A stretch of 52,316 nucleotides of DNA, taken from assembly GCA_018670825.1 (NCBI GenBank), contig JABHIW010000067.1, positions 1 through 52,316 on the forward strand, given 5' to 3'. This DNA is from Candidatus Scalindua sp. (GTDB taxonomy: Bacteria > Planctomycetota > Brocadiia > Brocadiales > Scalinduaceae). Both the position numbers and the translations under genes were made by a program. The notes beneath the pieces were generated by a model, which ran no database searches, had not been told where the DNA came from, and was given only the letters and a program-made list of their open reading frames with translations. This document shows positions 35,601 through 44,833 of the stretch, piece by piece; position 1 is the stretch's first letter; every line of letters begins with the position of its first letter.

Positions 35601-35863
35601 GTAAATCTGGCGAAGAGCACCGAGCACCTTTCGAGTAGAAGTATCTGTATTTTCACTGATAGCAATAAAACAATATTTTTTATAATCGTATGCATACTCA
35701 ACTGCCAGCTTCCGTGTATACGTGGATCTGAGGTAGCATCTTTATGCTCTGTAATATAACTATCCCAAAGAGCTTGCTCATTTTCTGAAGCTAATATAAT
35801 CTTAATAATGCCTTTATCTGCTTTATAAAATAATAGATTCCCGATCGTGGTCGGTAATGACAA
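35598..35863 (-). pseudogene. N-terminal fragment of a FemAB-family protein
   Basis: The open frame from 35863 includes IIKIILASENEQALWDSYITE followed by HKDATSDPRIHGSW, matching the start of PEP-CTERM-type FemAB proteins (D-x-YV-x-x-H-x-x-AT...W). After a frameshift around the GSW region a second frame reads LAVEYAYDYKKYCFIAISEN, then RKVLGALRQIYLK, fitting the next FemAB strands (the VVGVLPL-like part). The fragment then runs into exosortase sequence. It lies 62 bases after the polysaccharide deacetylase gene, the usual neighbour of femAB in these loci. Confidence 0.65.
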
Positions 35864-35925
35864 CTGGAATGATTCAATGAATGGTGATATTCTACCCTTT
35901 CCGCAGACTTACAATCATATTTTCT

Positions 35926-36783
35926 TCATATATATTTTGTTTCATTATTTTTTAAAACCTCACCTATGGGAGCAAACTTAAACGAGGATAAAAGATACTT
36001 CACCTTATCCATGGTCCTGTTAAGATTTATGTAATGCCTGAATCTTGATCTTATACCGGCCCTGATCCTTGGTTGTTCCGGGTCTATCTCCCATGGGTGA
36101 AAATAGATAATTGCCGGCTGTTTTTCATTCTCATTAATATGTTTTATTGCTCTTTTGATCAGCCAAACAGGCAATAACCTCAGGTAACCACCTCCTGAGA
36201 CTGGGACTCTAAATTTGTATCCTGAAATTCTCAATTCCCGTGTGGACACAGGAAATTCCTGTATAACACCATGGGGTCTGCTTATCTTATGGGGAAATCT
36301 CCTGGCACCAGGTATCCCGTATACATCATGATGAATTGGAAAAATACTTGAATCACAGGTGAACCCCTCTTCAATCAGAATATCCAATGCCCATAGAGAC
36401 GCCCTGGTGATTGAATAACTTGGTGCTCTATAACAGTTGACCTTCTCACCGCAAGTGTCTTCAAGTAGCATTTTTGCCCTTTTAATATCCTGTCTGAAGC
36501 TTTCATGGCTAATGTTGTAAATCAATTCATGGTTGTATCCATGGCAGGCGATCTCATGATCTCTCTTATGAATTTCTTTTATAAGCGAAGGATGTTTTTC
36601 TGCAACCCAACCTAATATAAAAAATGTCGCCTTTACAGAAAACTCTTCAAGCGTATCAAGTATCTTTAATGTATTGGCTTCAACTCTCGAAGGATATCTA
36701 CTCCAATCTTCATATTTAACATATTTATTAAATGCTGAAACCTGAAAGTAGTCTTCAACGTCTATAGTGAGGGCATTAAGCAT
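35926..36783 (-). CDS. Polysaccharide deacetylase, DUF3473/XrtA-associated
   Basis: 285 residues, NodB-homology carbohydrate esterase family 4. The start NALTIDVEDYFQVSAF supplies catalytic and metal Asp residues (Asp8, Asp11). His81 and His85 are in CHGYNHELIY, and RAPSYSITRASLWALDIL and PAIIYFHPWEIDPEQPR are the remaining conserved motifs, the latter with the DUF3473 tail. It should remove N- or O-acetyl groups from the EPS during or after export. It is immediately followed by the FemAB-exosortase scar. The motif AATGTAACYGARATGGCGGA lies upstream (36888-36907). Confidence 0.92.
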   Translation of the reverse strand: MLNALTIDVEDYFQVSAFNKYVKYEDWSRYPSRVEANTLKILDTLEEFSVKATFFILGWVAEKHPSLIKEIHKRDHEIACHGYNHELIYNISHESFRQDIKRAKMLLEDTCGEKVNCYRAPSYSITRASLWALDILIEEGFTCDSSIFPIHHDVYGIPGARRFPHKISRPHGVIQEFPVSTRELRISGYKFRVPVSGGGYLRLLPVWLIKRAIKHINENEKQPAIIYFHPWEIDPEQPRIRAGIRSRFRHYINLNRTMDKVKYLLSSFKFAPIGEVLKNNETKYI

Positions 36784-37232
36784 CCTGGCAGATTATAAAC
36801 AAGAGTTTTGCAGGCGTCATTGATAAGAGTTTATTTAGAGTAATAATCTATAATCTGGCTATATTTTACAAAAGTCTATACACAGCTCCGCCATCTCGGT
36901 TACATTTCAACCTACAGTCATATTCGTTTACGAGTGAGTCACAACAGTCTGATTCGGCACAGACAGCGAAGTCCGTCAGGACGGTGAACAGAGAACCGTA
37001 ATAGTTAACCTCTTACTTACTCACACGCACGTACAATACACTTTTCCCCTCTCTCAAGCGGGTGCTACATACCTTAAAAGCTTAAACTCTTATATCATGG
37101 CTAAATTCTTTCCTTCCAAATAGAGAGAGCACAGCCAGGCAATCATCCATTTAAAAGCCACTGCATTCCCATCAGGTGTATTAATATTTCTGGCAGAGGG
37201 CAGGTAATACGGAGAACACATCTTTAAAGAGG
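36784..37232. other. 449-bp gap with repeated leader motif
   Basis: No intact gene. A short minus-strand frame near 37100-37180 (NTPDGNAVAFKWMIAWLCSL) is open but has no start and no recognised homologue. A CCGTC-CT-GACGG hairpin lies around 36975-36986. The leader motif at 36888-36907 resembles one at 50545-50564. The kinase stop at 37233 and the deacetylase start at 36783 flank it; a promoter for the deacetylase probably lies here. Confidence 0.5.
36888..36907 (-). promoter_or_regulatory. Recurring 20-base leader motif
   Basis: On the minus strand AATGTAACCGAGATGGCGGA, 105 bases upstream of the deacetylase start. A near-identical copy occurs upstream of the MarR gene (50545-50564). Both lie in the sense orientation of the EPS transcripts. 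Confidence 0.45.
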
Positions 37233-38360
37233 TCAGGATGATGCGTAATCATAATAGTAGTAGCCGGAAGTATATCCATAGTAGTCAATAGCAGCGGACT
37301 CACTCATATTCATTACAAAACCTAAAATCTTAGAATCCTTAAGTGTTTCAACTGCCCGCTTTACAATACTTCTCCTGGCTTTTTTACAGTTAATCACAAA
37401 AACAACTCCGTCTGACAGAGGAGACAGGATGACCGTGTCGGGAAATGCCAGAACAGGTGGAGTATCGATTAACACATGATCAAAGTTCTCTCTTAAATAG
37501 GTAATAACCTGCCGCATTCTCTCTGAAGAAAACAATTCACATGTGTTTGAAGGTTTATTGCCTACGGGAATAAGTGTTAAATTCGGCAGGAATCCTTCGA
37601 CACAAATATCCTGAAACTCTGCTTCTTCAAGAAGATAATCTGATATACCTTTTTCAGGCGAGAAACCTAATAGCTTATTGAGTGTAGGTTTTCTAAAGTC
37701 ACAATCCACAAGAGCCACTTTCGTCTTTTTATCACTACTTAATGTGATTGCCGTATTCGTAGATATCGTACTCTTCCCCTCTCCCTGCTGTGAACTGGTG
37801 AATACCATCACTTTGCACATATTATTCCTTTGTAAGCCACTCAGTGATACTTGGAGCCTTCTAAAGTTTACCATTACAGGACCTTTCCATGTCTGCTGTC
37901 CAATAGTTTCATAATATGATACGATACGTTCATCTACCTCATAGTTATTAACCGGAGTCACCGGTATCACACTTTCTACCTCCTCTTCTTTACTACCGGT
38001 ATCCTGTAGTCGTGATATGAGCCCGCTATCTTCCATTAACTGATCATAATCCTCACTCATTAACAGCACCTGACCAGCACTGCTTTCGCTATCCTTCTTC
38101 TCTATAGCAGACATAATATTGTTATCGCTTCTGTCCAACGTTGACTCTGATGAGGATTCGAGGTTGTACATTTCAAGATAATCAAGTATGGAGACGTCAT
38201 TGTCAGGTTCAGTCATTTTTTGAGTTTTAGAATAACCTGTTTTATTTTTGTTATGTACGTCAGACGGAACCGTATCAGCATGTTCTGGTTTTGGCACATG
38301 GCCTTCAACTTTTTTTATCTCTTCTCTGGCTTTATTTAATGCTTTTTCGATATTAGACAT
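37233..38360 (-). CDS. BY-kinase-like polysaccharide biosynthesis protein (CpsD/CapB/Wzc C-terminal type)
   Basis: 375 residues. A variable acidic region (1-165) precedes a P-loop kinase domain: Walker A QQGEGKST at 191-198 (Lys196), Walker A' VALVDCDF near 215-222 and Walker B VLIDTPPV near 296-303. The C-terminus carries a cluster of Tyr residues (YYGYTSGYYYYDYASS) that is the autophosphorylation tail. No membrane helix is present, so it needs the chain-length protein at 39688-41280 as partner. In the family, phosphorylation of this tail controls chain length and export. It corresponds to the XrtA-associated tyrosine autokinases. Confidence 0.92.
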   Translation of the reverse strand: MSNIEKALNKAREEIKKVEGHVPKPEHADTVPSDVHNKNKTGYSKTQKMTEPDNDVSILDYLEMYNLESSSESTLDRSDNNIMSAIEKKDSESSAGQVLLMSEDYDQLMEDSGLISRLQDTGSKEEEVESVIPVTPVNNYEVDERIVSYYETIGQQTWKGPVMVNFRRLQVSLSGLQRNNMCKVMVFTSSQQGEGKSTISTNTAITLSSDKKTKVALVDCDFRKPTLNKLLGFSPEKGISDYLLEEAEFQDICVEGFLPNLTLIPVGNKPSNTCELFSSERMRQVITYLRENFDHVLIDTPPVLAFPDTVILSPLSDGVVFVINCKKARRSIVKRAVETLKDSKILGFVMNMSESAAIDYYGYTSGYYYYDYASS

Positions 38361-38456
38361 AATAGTATTAAGTTTTCATGACCATACCAGACAAACCGGG
38401 GCGTAATAAATTACAAATAGATTTCCAATCACTATAATTACAATTTCCCAAATACC

Positions 38457-38514
38457 TGCCCGTTCCCGCCAGAATGCTCGTCTGGCTGGCGAACTCTCGC
38501 CAGCAAATAAGTCG
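38457..38514. repeat. GC-rich REP-like element A
   Basis: CCCGCCAGAATGCTCGTCTGGCTGGCG with an extra CTCGCCAGC, containing nested inverted repeats (CGCCAG/CTGGCG). It lies between the kinase start and the ATPase stop. Sequence similarity to elements at 39471-39625, 43307-43507 and 45294-45342. Confidence 0.65.
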
Positions 38515-38561
38515 GACAAGAATTCACCCAGGCAAGCTACGCCATTGAAGCAGGAAAGAAT

Positions 38562-39416
38562 TTAGGCCGTTGACAAAAATTCATCTTGTTGTGAATTTTG
38601 GCCAAGATCTTCAATCAGCTCATTTATCACTTCTTTAACAATGTCTCCATTCAAAACTTCCTTCTCCCCAACATATCCGGCAAGCATCGTAGCGTCAGAG
38701 ACTATATTAATAAGACGTGGTATTCCACTTGAATATGAATAGATTTCTGTGCACGCACTTTTAGTAAAGATTTTCTTGCCATTTGCACCGGCAACATTTA
38801 GCCTGTGATTTATATACGCCTCTGTGTCTTCTCTGCTTAACGGGGTTATGTGGAAGGCAACAGATATCCTTTGCTTTAATTGTCTGAATTTTGGCAATAA
38901 TAATGTTTTTCTTAATTCCGGCTGTCCAACAAATATCATTTGTAACAGTTTAATCTTTTCCGTCTCCAGATTTGATAACATTCGTATCTCTTCTAATACA
39001 GAAATATCAATATTTTGTGCCTCATCAAAGATAACGACAACCGGGCAATTCTGCTTTGATTGCTCCATGAGGTAATCATAAAATTTACCTAATAATACAT
39101 CTTTGGTATAATCTGCCTCTAATTCTATCACCGAGAACTGATAAAGTATCATCCTGAACAGTTGTTCGAATGTTGCCTTGGGATTTACAATAAATGCCGA
39201 CTTAATTTTATTCCGATTCCTCATCAATAAACTTTTCAGCAATGTTGTTTTTCCGCTACCAATATCACCCGTAAGCTGGATGAAACCTTTTCTCGCCTCC
39301 AGCCCATAGGTTAAATATGCCAGCGCCTTCTGATGCACTTTGCCCAGATATATAAAATCAGGATCAGGGGTTAGATTAAATGGATTTTCTTTTAAATCGT
39401 AGAATTTTTTGTACAT
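38562..39416 (-). CDS. ExeA/GspA-like AAA ATPase, XrtA-associated
   Basis: 284 residues from the ATG at 39414-39416, whose MYKKFYDLKENPFNLTPDPDF is the usual N-terminus of this family. A longer frame starts at 39476, but that ATG lies inside a REP-like element (GGGAATGACA). Walker A GDIGSGKTT is at 50-58; Walker B is VVVIFDEAQNID. The C-terminal part is helical with ISGIPRLINIVSDATMLAG-like sequence. It is thought to couple ATP hydrolysis to assembly or export of the EPS. Its neighbours are the chain-length protein and the kinase, as in standard exosortase loci. Confidence 0.9.
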   Translation of the reverse strand: MYKKFYDLKENPFNLTPDPDFIYLGKVHQKALAYLTYGLEARKGFIQLTGDIGSGKTTLLKSLLMRNRNKIKSAFIVNPKATFEQLFRMILYQFSVIELEADYTKDVLLGKFYDYLMEQSKQNCPVVVIFDEAQNIDISVLEEIRMLSNLETEKIKLLQMIFVGQPELRKTLLLPKFRQLKQRISVAFHITPLSREDTEAYINHRLNVAGANGKKIFTKSACTEIYSYSSGIPRLINIVSDATMLAGYVGEKEVLNGDIVKEVINELIEDLGQNSQQDEFLSTA

Positions 39417-39470
39417 TTTTAAGATATTAAAAGTCAGGTCACAATCGCGACAAACAACTTTACCATCCTC

Positions 39471-39625
39471 TGTCATTCCCGCCCGGCAAAGCCGTTCGGA
39501 CGGGTACCTATTCGGGCAGACAATCTATTGAGCGAAAATCTAGAGTCACCAAGTAAGTGAAAACTAGATTCCTATTTTTCCGTCTGAACGCCCGCCTACC
39601 GCTCGTCGGGCAGGGATCCATCCTG
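39471..39625. repeat. GC-rich REP-like elements B1/B2
   Basis: B1 (39471-39520) is CATTCCCGCCCGGCAAAGCC... with CCCGTTCGGACGGG-type inverted repeats. B2 (39580-39625) has CCCGCC...TCGGGCAGGG. The GCGGGAATGACA edge also ends the element at 43307-43507. The elements surround the annotated-looking but false longer start of the ATPase. Confidence 0.65.
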
Positions 39626-39687
39626 GAGACCATGGGAACGACACAAAGCAACATTAAAATTTCTATGCATAAATTTATTAATGATAA

Positions 39688-41280
39688 TTACTGTTTAGCC
39701 AGCTCAACTAGTTTGTTCCATCCAGTACTTGCCTTCTCGCTAACAATAATCTTAACGGGTTCTACAACAAGGCAAACCACTGCTGTTATAATAATAAACA
39801 CTGCGACAGCGCTTGAGATTACTATCTTTTTTCTAAAATTTCTTTCTACTTCGGTGTTGGTCAATATTGTAGGAATCATTCCCAATGCGGGAACATTCAG
39901 AAAATTCTGAATCTCTTCCATAGTTTTGAACCTCTGATCAATCTGTTCCAACCCTAAAATCAGCCCAACTCCAAGTCCGAAGCCCATGATAACACCCATT
40001 CCTACCAACTTTATTTTAACAGACTTAATGGGGGTGTATGATATCCTTGCCGGTTCAACCACGCGATAAGGACTCGTCTTAGCATCAATAGACATCTCTT
40101 TCTTAACTTCAGCCTTCGCTTTTTGTGTAAGACGGAACTCATATAACTGTTTATTTACACTATAGTCTCTCTGTAATCTAGACAGCTCCTTTCTTATCGC
40201 AGGCATACCTTTAACTGATTCTCCAAGAATGGCGATCTCTTCCTCTGTATCTTTCCGCTGTCTTTGTAAATCTTTTATTTTGAGTTGTGATACAAAACCC
40301 TTTTGCAAAAGGTCATCGTACATCGGGTTATTAATAATTTTTTCTTCACTCACAACTTTTTCAGACTCTTTTTCCCGCATTTCATTCAAACTTTGAAGCA
40401 CTTTCAAATTCTTTACAATACTGGGATGTTCATCAAAATACTTTGCACGTAACGTGTTATTTGCTACTTCCAATTTGTTTATCTGTTGGTCTAATTCTTT
40501 TACTTTCGGATTGAGTACTCGGGTTATTTCTCCCGTTACCGTTTTGCCTTCTTTCTCTGCACGCTCATCTAAATAACCGATTCTCTCACTTAACGCATTT
40601 ATCTCTCTATCTATTGTTACCAACGCTTTCCTGGCATTAAGTAATCTCATTTGCTTGCTGTCCTGGCTACCGGGTAAATTTTCAAGTTGTGCTTCCTCAA
40701 ATAAAAGAAGGTTCTCTTCAGATTCATCGAGATTTTTCTTTAATCGTTCCAGATCAGCCTCTATAAACTCCACGGTTTCTTCCGCATCAGATCTCGACTC
40801 CTTCAGGCTAGACTCAATAAAGTTTGTTACAAGTCCATCAACCAATCTAAAGTTTATCTCAGGCCTTTCTCCACGATAAGATATCTGTAACAAATCTCTT
40901 CCTCTTGCACTTATTTTAACCTTATCTGTGAGTCCACGGTATAACTTCTGCAAACCAGCCTGATCATCTTTTCTTATATTTTTATCTAGTTCCAGAATCT
41001 TTATCATTTGAACTACCGATTGCCAACTCAACATTTTTTGTCTGACAAGCTGGATCACTAACTTAGCGCTTAAACCTCCCTGTCGTCCAATTACTTCCTC
41101 CATGACCTTTGACCTTTCTACAAGCAAGACACATTTTGATTCATAAATATCAGGTTGAACAATAGCGTAAAGGGTTGATCCGATACTGAACAATATAGTG
41201 GGTATGATCCACAACCACTTGCGTCTTAAAAGCAGTTTTATATATTTCTGTAAATCGAATTGAGTATTTTCCTGTTCCAT
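39688..41280 (-). CDS. Chain-length determinant protein (Wzz/GumC-like)
   Basis: 530 residues. The first membrane helix is at about 22-42 (WLWIIPTILFSIGSTLYAI) after the Wzz-type N-terminal region. A long coiled-coil periplasmic domain runs from about 180 to 400, rich in Glu, Lys and Leu heptads. A second helix is at about 428-450, followed by IDQRFKTMEEIQNFLNVPALGMIP, and a last helix precedes the C-terminus. The family sets polysaccharide chain length together with a Wza-like exporter and the BY-kinase. The gene lies 14 bases after the Wza-like lipoprotein gene. Confidence 0.9.
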   Translation of the reverse strand: MEQENTQFDLQKYIKLLLRRKWLWIIPTILFSIGSTLYAIVQPDIYESKCVLLVERSKVMEEVIGRQGGLSAKLVIQLVRQKMLSWQSVVQMIKILELDKNIRKDDQAGLQKLYRGLTDKVKISARGRDLLQISYRGERPEINFRLVDGLVTNFIESSLKESRSDAEETVEFIEADLERLKKNLDESEENLLLFEEAQLENLPGSQDSKQMRLLNARKALVTIDREINALSERIGYLDERAEKEGKTVTGEITRVLNPKVKELDQQINKLEVANNTLRAKYFDEHPSIVKNLKVLQSLNEMREKESEKVVSEEKIINNPMYDDLLQKGFVSQLKIKDLQRQRKDTEEEIAILGESVKGMPAIRKELSRLQRDYSVNKQLYEFRLTQKAKAEVKKEMSIDAKTSPYRVVEPARISYTPIKSVKIKLVGMGVIMGFGLGVGLILGLEQIDQRFKTMEEIQNFLNVPALGMIPTILTNTEVERNFRKKIVISSAVAVFIIITAVVCLVVEPVKIIVSEKASTGWNKLVELAKQ

Positions 41281-41294
41281 CTCTTTCCAATACC

Positions 41295-42119
41295 TTAATT
41301 TCCAGTCGTTGGTGATACCGCGCCGCCAAATCCCAATGCGTTAGTTTGCCAGCTGGCCGCGGCTGAACCGAGTTGTTGCACCGGCTGTACAGGATTCAGA
41401 ATGTCTTTTACAAAAAAACCCACTCTCCCGAAAAATGTTGGAGGAATATATACAATATCATTTGGTCTGAGAACTATATTGTCTCCCGTCTCTCCTTTCT
41501 TAAGAATATCATTCAGATTTAAGACAAGTTTCTGAGGTTTCTCAATAGTGTCACTCTCGCCACGTATAACGGTAATGCGGCTTCGTTTAGCCGAACGTGA
41601 TAACATTCCCGATTTAGTAATAGCACTCAGAACGGTAAGATCGCCGGTAAATGGAATTTGGCTAATTCCTCCCGCATAGCTATATATGTAAACGATTTTA
41701 CTATTAAACCCTCTTACCTGTACTGATACCGCCTCTTCAGGAAGTTCCTTAAGATACCGCCCCAACAATTTATGTATTTTCTCCCGGATCTCTAGTGGAG
41801 TAAGCCCTTCTATATAAATATCTCCCAAAAGCGGAAAGAAAATATTACCATCCGGCCTGATCGTTACCGTGGTCCTAAGCTCCGGGTTATCATTGACGTC
41901 TATTGCTACGACATCAGGAGGTGAAAGTTTGTATGTACCATTTATGTCCTCTAACCTATTATCAATAATATCTTTGACTGAGTCAGGAGTTGTACCATGA
42001 GGAATTGTGTCAAAGGATGCACTTTCCATTATATCGTGATGCATTTTAGATACCGACATACATCCTGCGTGTATAAACACAATTAATATTGATATGAATA
42101 TTAATGCTTTCCTGATCAT
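41295..42119 (-). CDS. Polysaccharide export lipoprotein (Wza-like)
   Basis: 274 residues from the ATG at 42117-42119 (a TTG three codons upstream also opens the frame). The signal peptide ends in a lipobox IHAGC (Cys at about 19), so an outer-membrane lipoprotein is predicted. The Poly_export signature is YKLSPPDVVAIDVNDNPELR, then TVTIRPDGNIFFPLLGDIYIEG, and SLBB-like domains follow, closing with LRPNDIVYIPPTFFGR. It should form the outer-membrane channel for the EPS. It begins the export block after a 350-base non-coding region. Confidence 0.92.
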   Translation of the reverse strand: MIRKALIFISILIVFIHAGCMSVSKMHHDIMESASFDTIPHGTTPDSVKDIIDNRLEDINGTYKLSPPDVVAIDVNDNPELRTTVTIRPDGNIFFPLLGDIYIEGLTPLEIREKIHKLLGRYLKELPEEAVSVQVRGFNSKIVYIYSYAGGISQIPFTGDLTVLSAITKSGMLSRSAKRSRITVIRGESDTIEKPQKLVLNLNDILKKGETGDNIVLRPNDIVYIPPTFFGRVGFFVKDILNPVQPVQQLGSAAASWQTNALGFGGAVSPTTGN

Positions 42120-42128
42120 TATTTTCAA

Positions 42129-42485
42129 ATTACAGCGTGGTGTCTTACTTTTTTGATCCAGTGAGACATTTGACTTTCAATTTATTAAGATATTGCAAAT
42201 GCATACCTTAATATTTCCGCCATATCCTTGAATAGTCTTCATCAAAGAACGCTGCGGCTATCCAATTATCTTAGTTTCTCTCTCAGAAAATGAATAGTTC
42301 CTTAAAGGCAAAACAAAGTTTTTTCTATATAAGTGTAATATAAACAGATACTTATTGATTGTCAAACAATACTTTGCTGTTTGTTTCAATAGTTAAACAT
42401 GGATATTTAGAGATATGTGTATCTGCACTATTCATGTTTATATATTTTACAATATAACCCGTTGTCATATGATTGGAAGGATTTG
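42129..42485. other. 357-bp region upstream of the Wza-like gene
   Basis: No gene. AT-rich. A TTCCGCCAT word (42216-42224), reading ATGGCGGAA in the sense strand, shares the core of the 20-base motif found at 36888 and 50545, but the rest differs. It is likely to hold the promoter of the export genes. Confidence 0.45.
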
Positions 42486-43094
42486 TCAGTTAAGCCTTTT
42501 GTTGAAGGTTGTACGAAAAAAAGAGATGAGAAACATGGATATATGGCCACAAGTAGGCAACATTGCAGAGACTCCCATAATGAGACCAAAGTAAATGTTA
42601 CGTTTGTTAGCAAATGGATTTGCCAGTGCATCCTTCAGCATTTCTCTGTAATCCTCGTTTCTACCAGACAAATCTTGTTGTACTGATTCAAACAGATGAA
42701 CCAACCAACCGGCAAAGGAGAATACATACAGCACCCAGAAGGTTGCCAATAGTGCAATTACGAGATCAAGAGAAAGGTGTGAGACATATTCCATATTTTT
42801 TTGAGCATTTAGAGCACGCCGAATAATATATAGAGTAACAAAAAAGGAAAGGCTGTCGAAAAGCGCACCCAGAAAACCAACAGGAAATTGTACTTTGAAG
42901 TAGTGTTGCCCGGCGATGCCACGTGTAAGATCAGGGAAGGCTGTAAACATAGCCCACCAGTAACACGCAATATTTATCAGAACAAAGAACAGAAAAAGCA
43001 TGGGGTAAAAAGTATAAATACTTCCTCTTTTAGCTTCGTAAAAATCCAATAAAGTTCTTAATGAATTTTTCCACGTGATTATTGTTGTATTCAT
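42486..43094 (-). CDS. Four-helix membrane protein of unknown function
   Basis: 202 residues from the ATG at 43092-43094, which has AGGA seven bases upstream; a longer frame from 43163 has no such support. Helices are predicted at about residues 25-50, 70-100, 115-140 and 170-195. A soluble loop with ESVQQDLSGRNEDYREMLKD lies before the last helix. No enzyme motif is recognised. It sits between the pseudopilin and the export genes, separated from both by repeat-containing gaps, so a link to EPS export is only positional. Confidence 0.65.
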   Translation of the reverse strand: MNTTIITWKNSLRTLLDFYEAKRGSIYTFYPMLFLFFVLINIACYWWAMFTAFPDLTRGIAGQHYFKVQFPVGFLGALFDSLSFFVTLYIIRRALNAQKNMEYVSHLSLDLVIALLATFWVLYVFSFAGWLVHLFESVQQDLSGRNEDYREMLKDALANPFANKRNIYFGLIMGVSAMLPTCGHISMFLISFFRTTFNKRLN

Positions 43095-43306
43095 AGTGAG
43101 TCCTATCCGGAAGAATGAATCTCTGTAAATTGTTCCTCCTACACACGAGAGGATCAATGGCATCCATATGTTTGCAAACTAGCATAAATGAACGCCAAAA
43201 GCATCAACAAATAGTGAAGAAATGAAAGTGAAATGATTTGTGAAGTGAAATTTTTATATAAGATCAGTGATGTCCAGTTAGATTTTTGCGTATACGGCTT
43301 TTATCA

Positions 43307-43507
43307 TACCCGAACGTCTTAATCGGGTATCTAAGGGACCGTTCATCCTGGATTCCCGCTAAGCTTGTCCTCGTGCCCGCCCGGATGAATCCGTTCGGAC
43401 GGGAAAACGGGGAAGAATGCCTGCCCGAATAGATACCCGTCCCCGCCAGAATGGTTGTCGGGCTGGCGAACAATATTTACGGGTAGACAGGCGAGCGGGA
43501 ATGACAG
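43307..43507. repeat. GC-rich REP-like element C (composite)
   Basis: Several nested inverted repeats: ATACCCGA/TCGGGTAT at 43307-43330, CCCGCCCGGATGA...TTCGGACGGG, and CCCGCCAGAATGGTTGTCGGGCTGGCG. It ends in GCGGGAATGACAG. The sequence is far more GC-rich than the surroundings and fills most of the gap between the pseudopilin and membrane protein genes. Confidence 0.7.
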
Positions 43508-43569
43508 TTTTCGGACAATAAATGGAATATGTGCAAAAACCTAACCGGATGCTACTGATTTAAGATATA

Positions 43570-44274
43570 CTAATCCGGGTCCCATATTATTCCCTGGTCA
43601 GCATGCCCGTTTGGCCATCCCTCGTTAGCGGTGCCGTCACTATCTCCATTCTGTACCCGTTCAACATGACCATCTATAAAAAGTATATTCGCACCTCTTG
43701 AATGCCTTTGCGCAACGCTTCCATAGGAACCGTCATACTTACTTGCGACAGTTGTGTTATTAATTCTGCCATCAAATAACAAGACAGTCCTGGATGGGAA
43801 TTTAATTGAATCAATCATCCGACTACATATAGATCCTTGAGCAAGCTGAGTATTCATTTTAATAGTTTTGGTGTTGTCTTTTCTATCTTGAGCTACAGTA
43901 TTAATAACAGGGTCCTGTTTTATTAATATAAGTTTTTCCTTTGTTGAAATCTCAGTCTGATTTTCAGGCAATATATCTGTTATTATGTATCTATCAACTG
44001 CCTTAAACCAAACCTCACTGCTACATGTTGCACCGCTGTCACTTGTCGCACTATTGTCTTCAAGTGGAAGATATCCATCGTTTTCAATCGTGTATTGTAC
44101 AAAACACTTAAATATCTGCCCCATATTACTCATACAGACTGCTTGCTTTGATCTCTCTCTGATCGTTGAAAGGACCGGGAACGCTATACCTATAATTGTA
44201 AAAACAATGAATACAACCAGGAGAACCTCAATTAAAGTAAATGCGCGATTATTTTTTGTGCAGAATTCAACCAT
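43570..44274 (-). CDS. Type II/IV pseudopilin with H-X9-DG tail
   Basis: 234 residues. A prepilin-type N-terminus NNRAFTLIEVLLVVFIVFTI (Glu at +5 from the processing site, Ala instead of Gly at -1) is followed by a polar domain. Near the end RHSRGANILFIDGHVER is the planctomycete-style H-X9-DG motif. It should be processed by a prepilin peptidase and assembled into a pseudopilus or surface fibre. It stands apart from the EPS genes in function. Upstream genes encode a ComEA-like HhH protein, so a link to DNA uptake machinery is possible but unproven. Confidence 0.88.
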   Translation of the reverse strand: MVEFCTKNNRAFTLIEVLLVVFIVFTIIGIAFPVLSTIRERSKQAVCMSNMGQIFKCFVQYTIENDGYLPLEDNSATSDSGATCSSEVWFKAVDRYIITDILPENQTEISTKEKLILIKQDPVINTVAQDRKDNTKTIKMNTQLAQGSICSRMIDSIKFPSRTVLLFDGRINNTTVASKYDGSYGSVAQRHSRGANILFIDGHVERVQNGDSDGTANEGWPNGHADQGIIWDPD

Positions 44275-44551
44275 GCTTCCCTGCCCGGCTAAACTAATTC
44301 CAGATGTTCCCTATACCGGATACGTTTGGAACGTCCTGTTCAATCCGGTCATTAAGATATCTGCTTAGTGTCTATAATTTTTGTTTTTTTCCAAGTAACA
44401 GTATAAAAAGACTTTTACTAAAGCAGATTCTCTGCAAAACAAAAAAAAAATATGGGATTCTCGGTTTTGCTCGATAAAAATAATTATGTTCTGCGGAAGT
44501 AAAAGTAATCCTAATCTTTACTAGATGTAATACACACTAAAATATGGGAAA

Positions 44552-44833
44552 TCATTCAACTACAATCAGATGCTTGATTTTATTAAATATTTTATCTCCT
44601 ACACCTTTTACCGTTTTCAAATCATCAATTGTGGCAAAAGATCCGATTTTCTCACGATGTTCGACTATAGACTCGGCTTTCTTTTCGCCAATACCTTGCA
44701 ATGACACTAATTCCTCAATATTTGCCGTGTTAATGTTTATCTTTGCGTTATGTTCTGCATCGGCAGATATACCAACAAAAGATAACAAGGCTACAAATAT
44801 GAATATAACAGATACTTTACGAATAATATCCAT
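44552..44833 (-). CDS. Secreted helix-hairpin-helix protein (ComEA-like)
   Basis: 93 residues from the ATG at 44831-44833, which has AAAGGAG seven bases upstream; a TTG at 44851 and an ATG at 44839 are less well placed. A signal-type helix (about residues 8-22) is followed by two HhH motifs: ININTANIEELVSLQGIGEKKAESI and LKTVKGVGDKIFNKIKHLI. HhH pairs bind DNA without sequence specificity. A short secreted form resembles ComEA, which captures DNA outside the cell. It is not a usual EPS gene. Confidence 0.85.
   Translation of the reverse strand: MDIIRKVSVIFIFVALLSFVGISADAEHNAKININTANIEELVSLQGIGEKKAESIVEHREKIGSFATIDDLKTVKGVGDKIFNKIKHLIVVE

Noticed and set aside
39416..39476. ATPase start at 39476
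   Set aside because: That ATG and the following codons lie within or next to a REP-like element, while the family N-terminus begins at the ATG at 39414-39416.
42128..42128. TTG start at 42128 for the Wza-like lipoprotein
   Set aside because: The ATG three codons downstream gives a normal lipoprotein signal peptide and no ribosome binding site supports the TTG.
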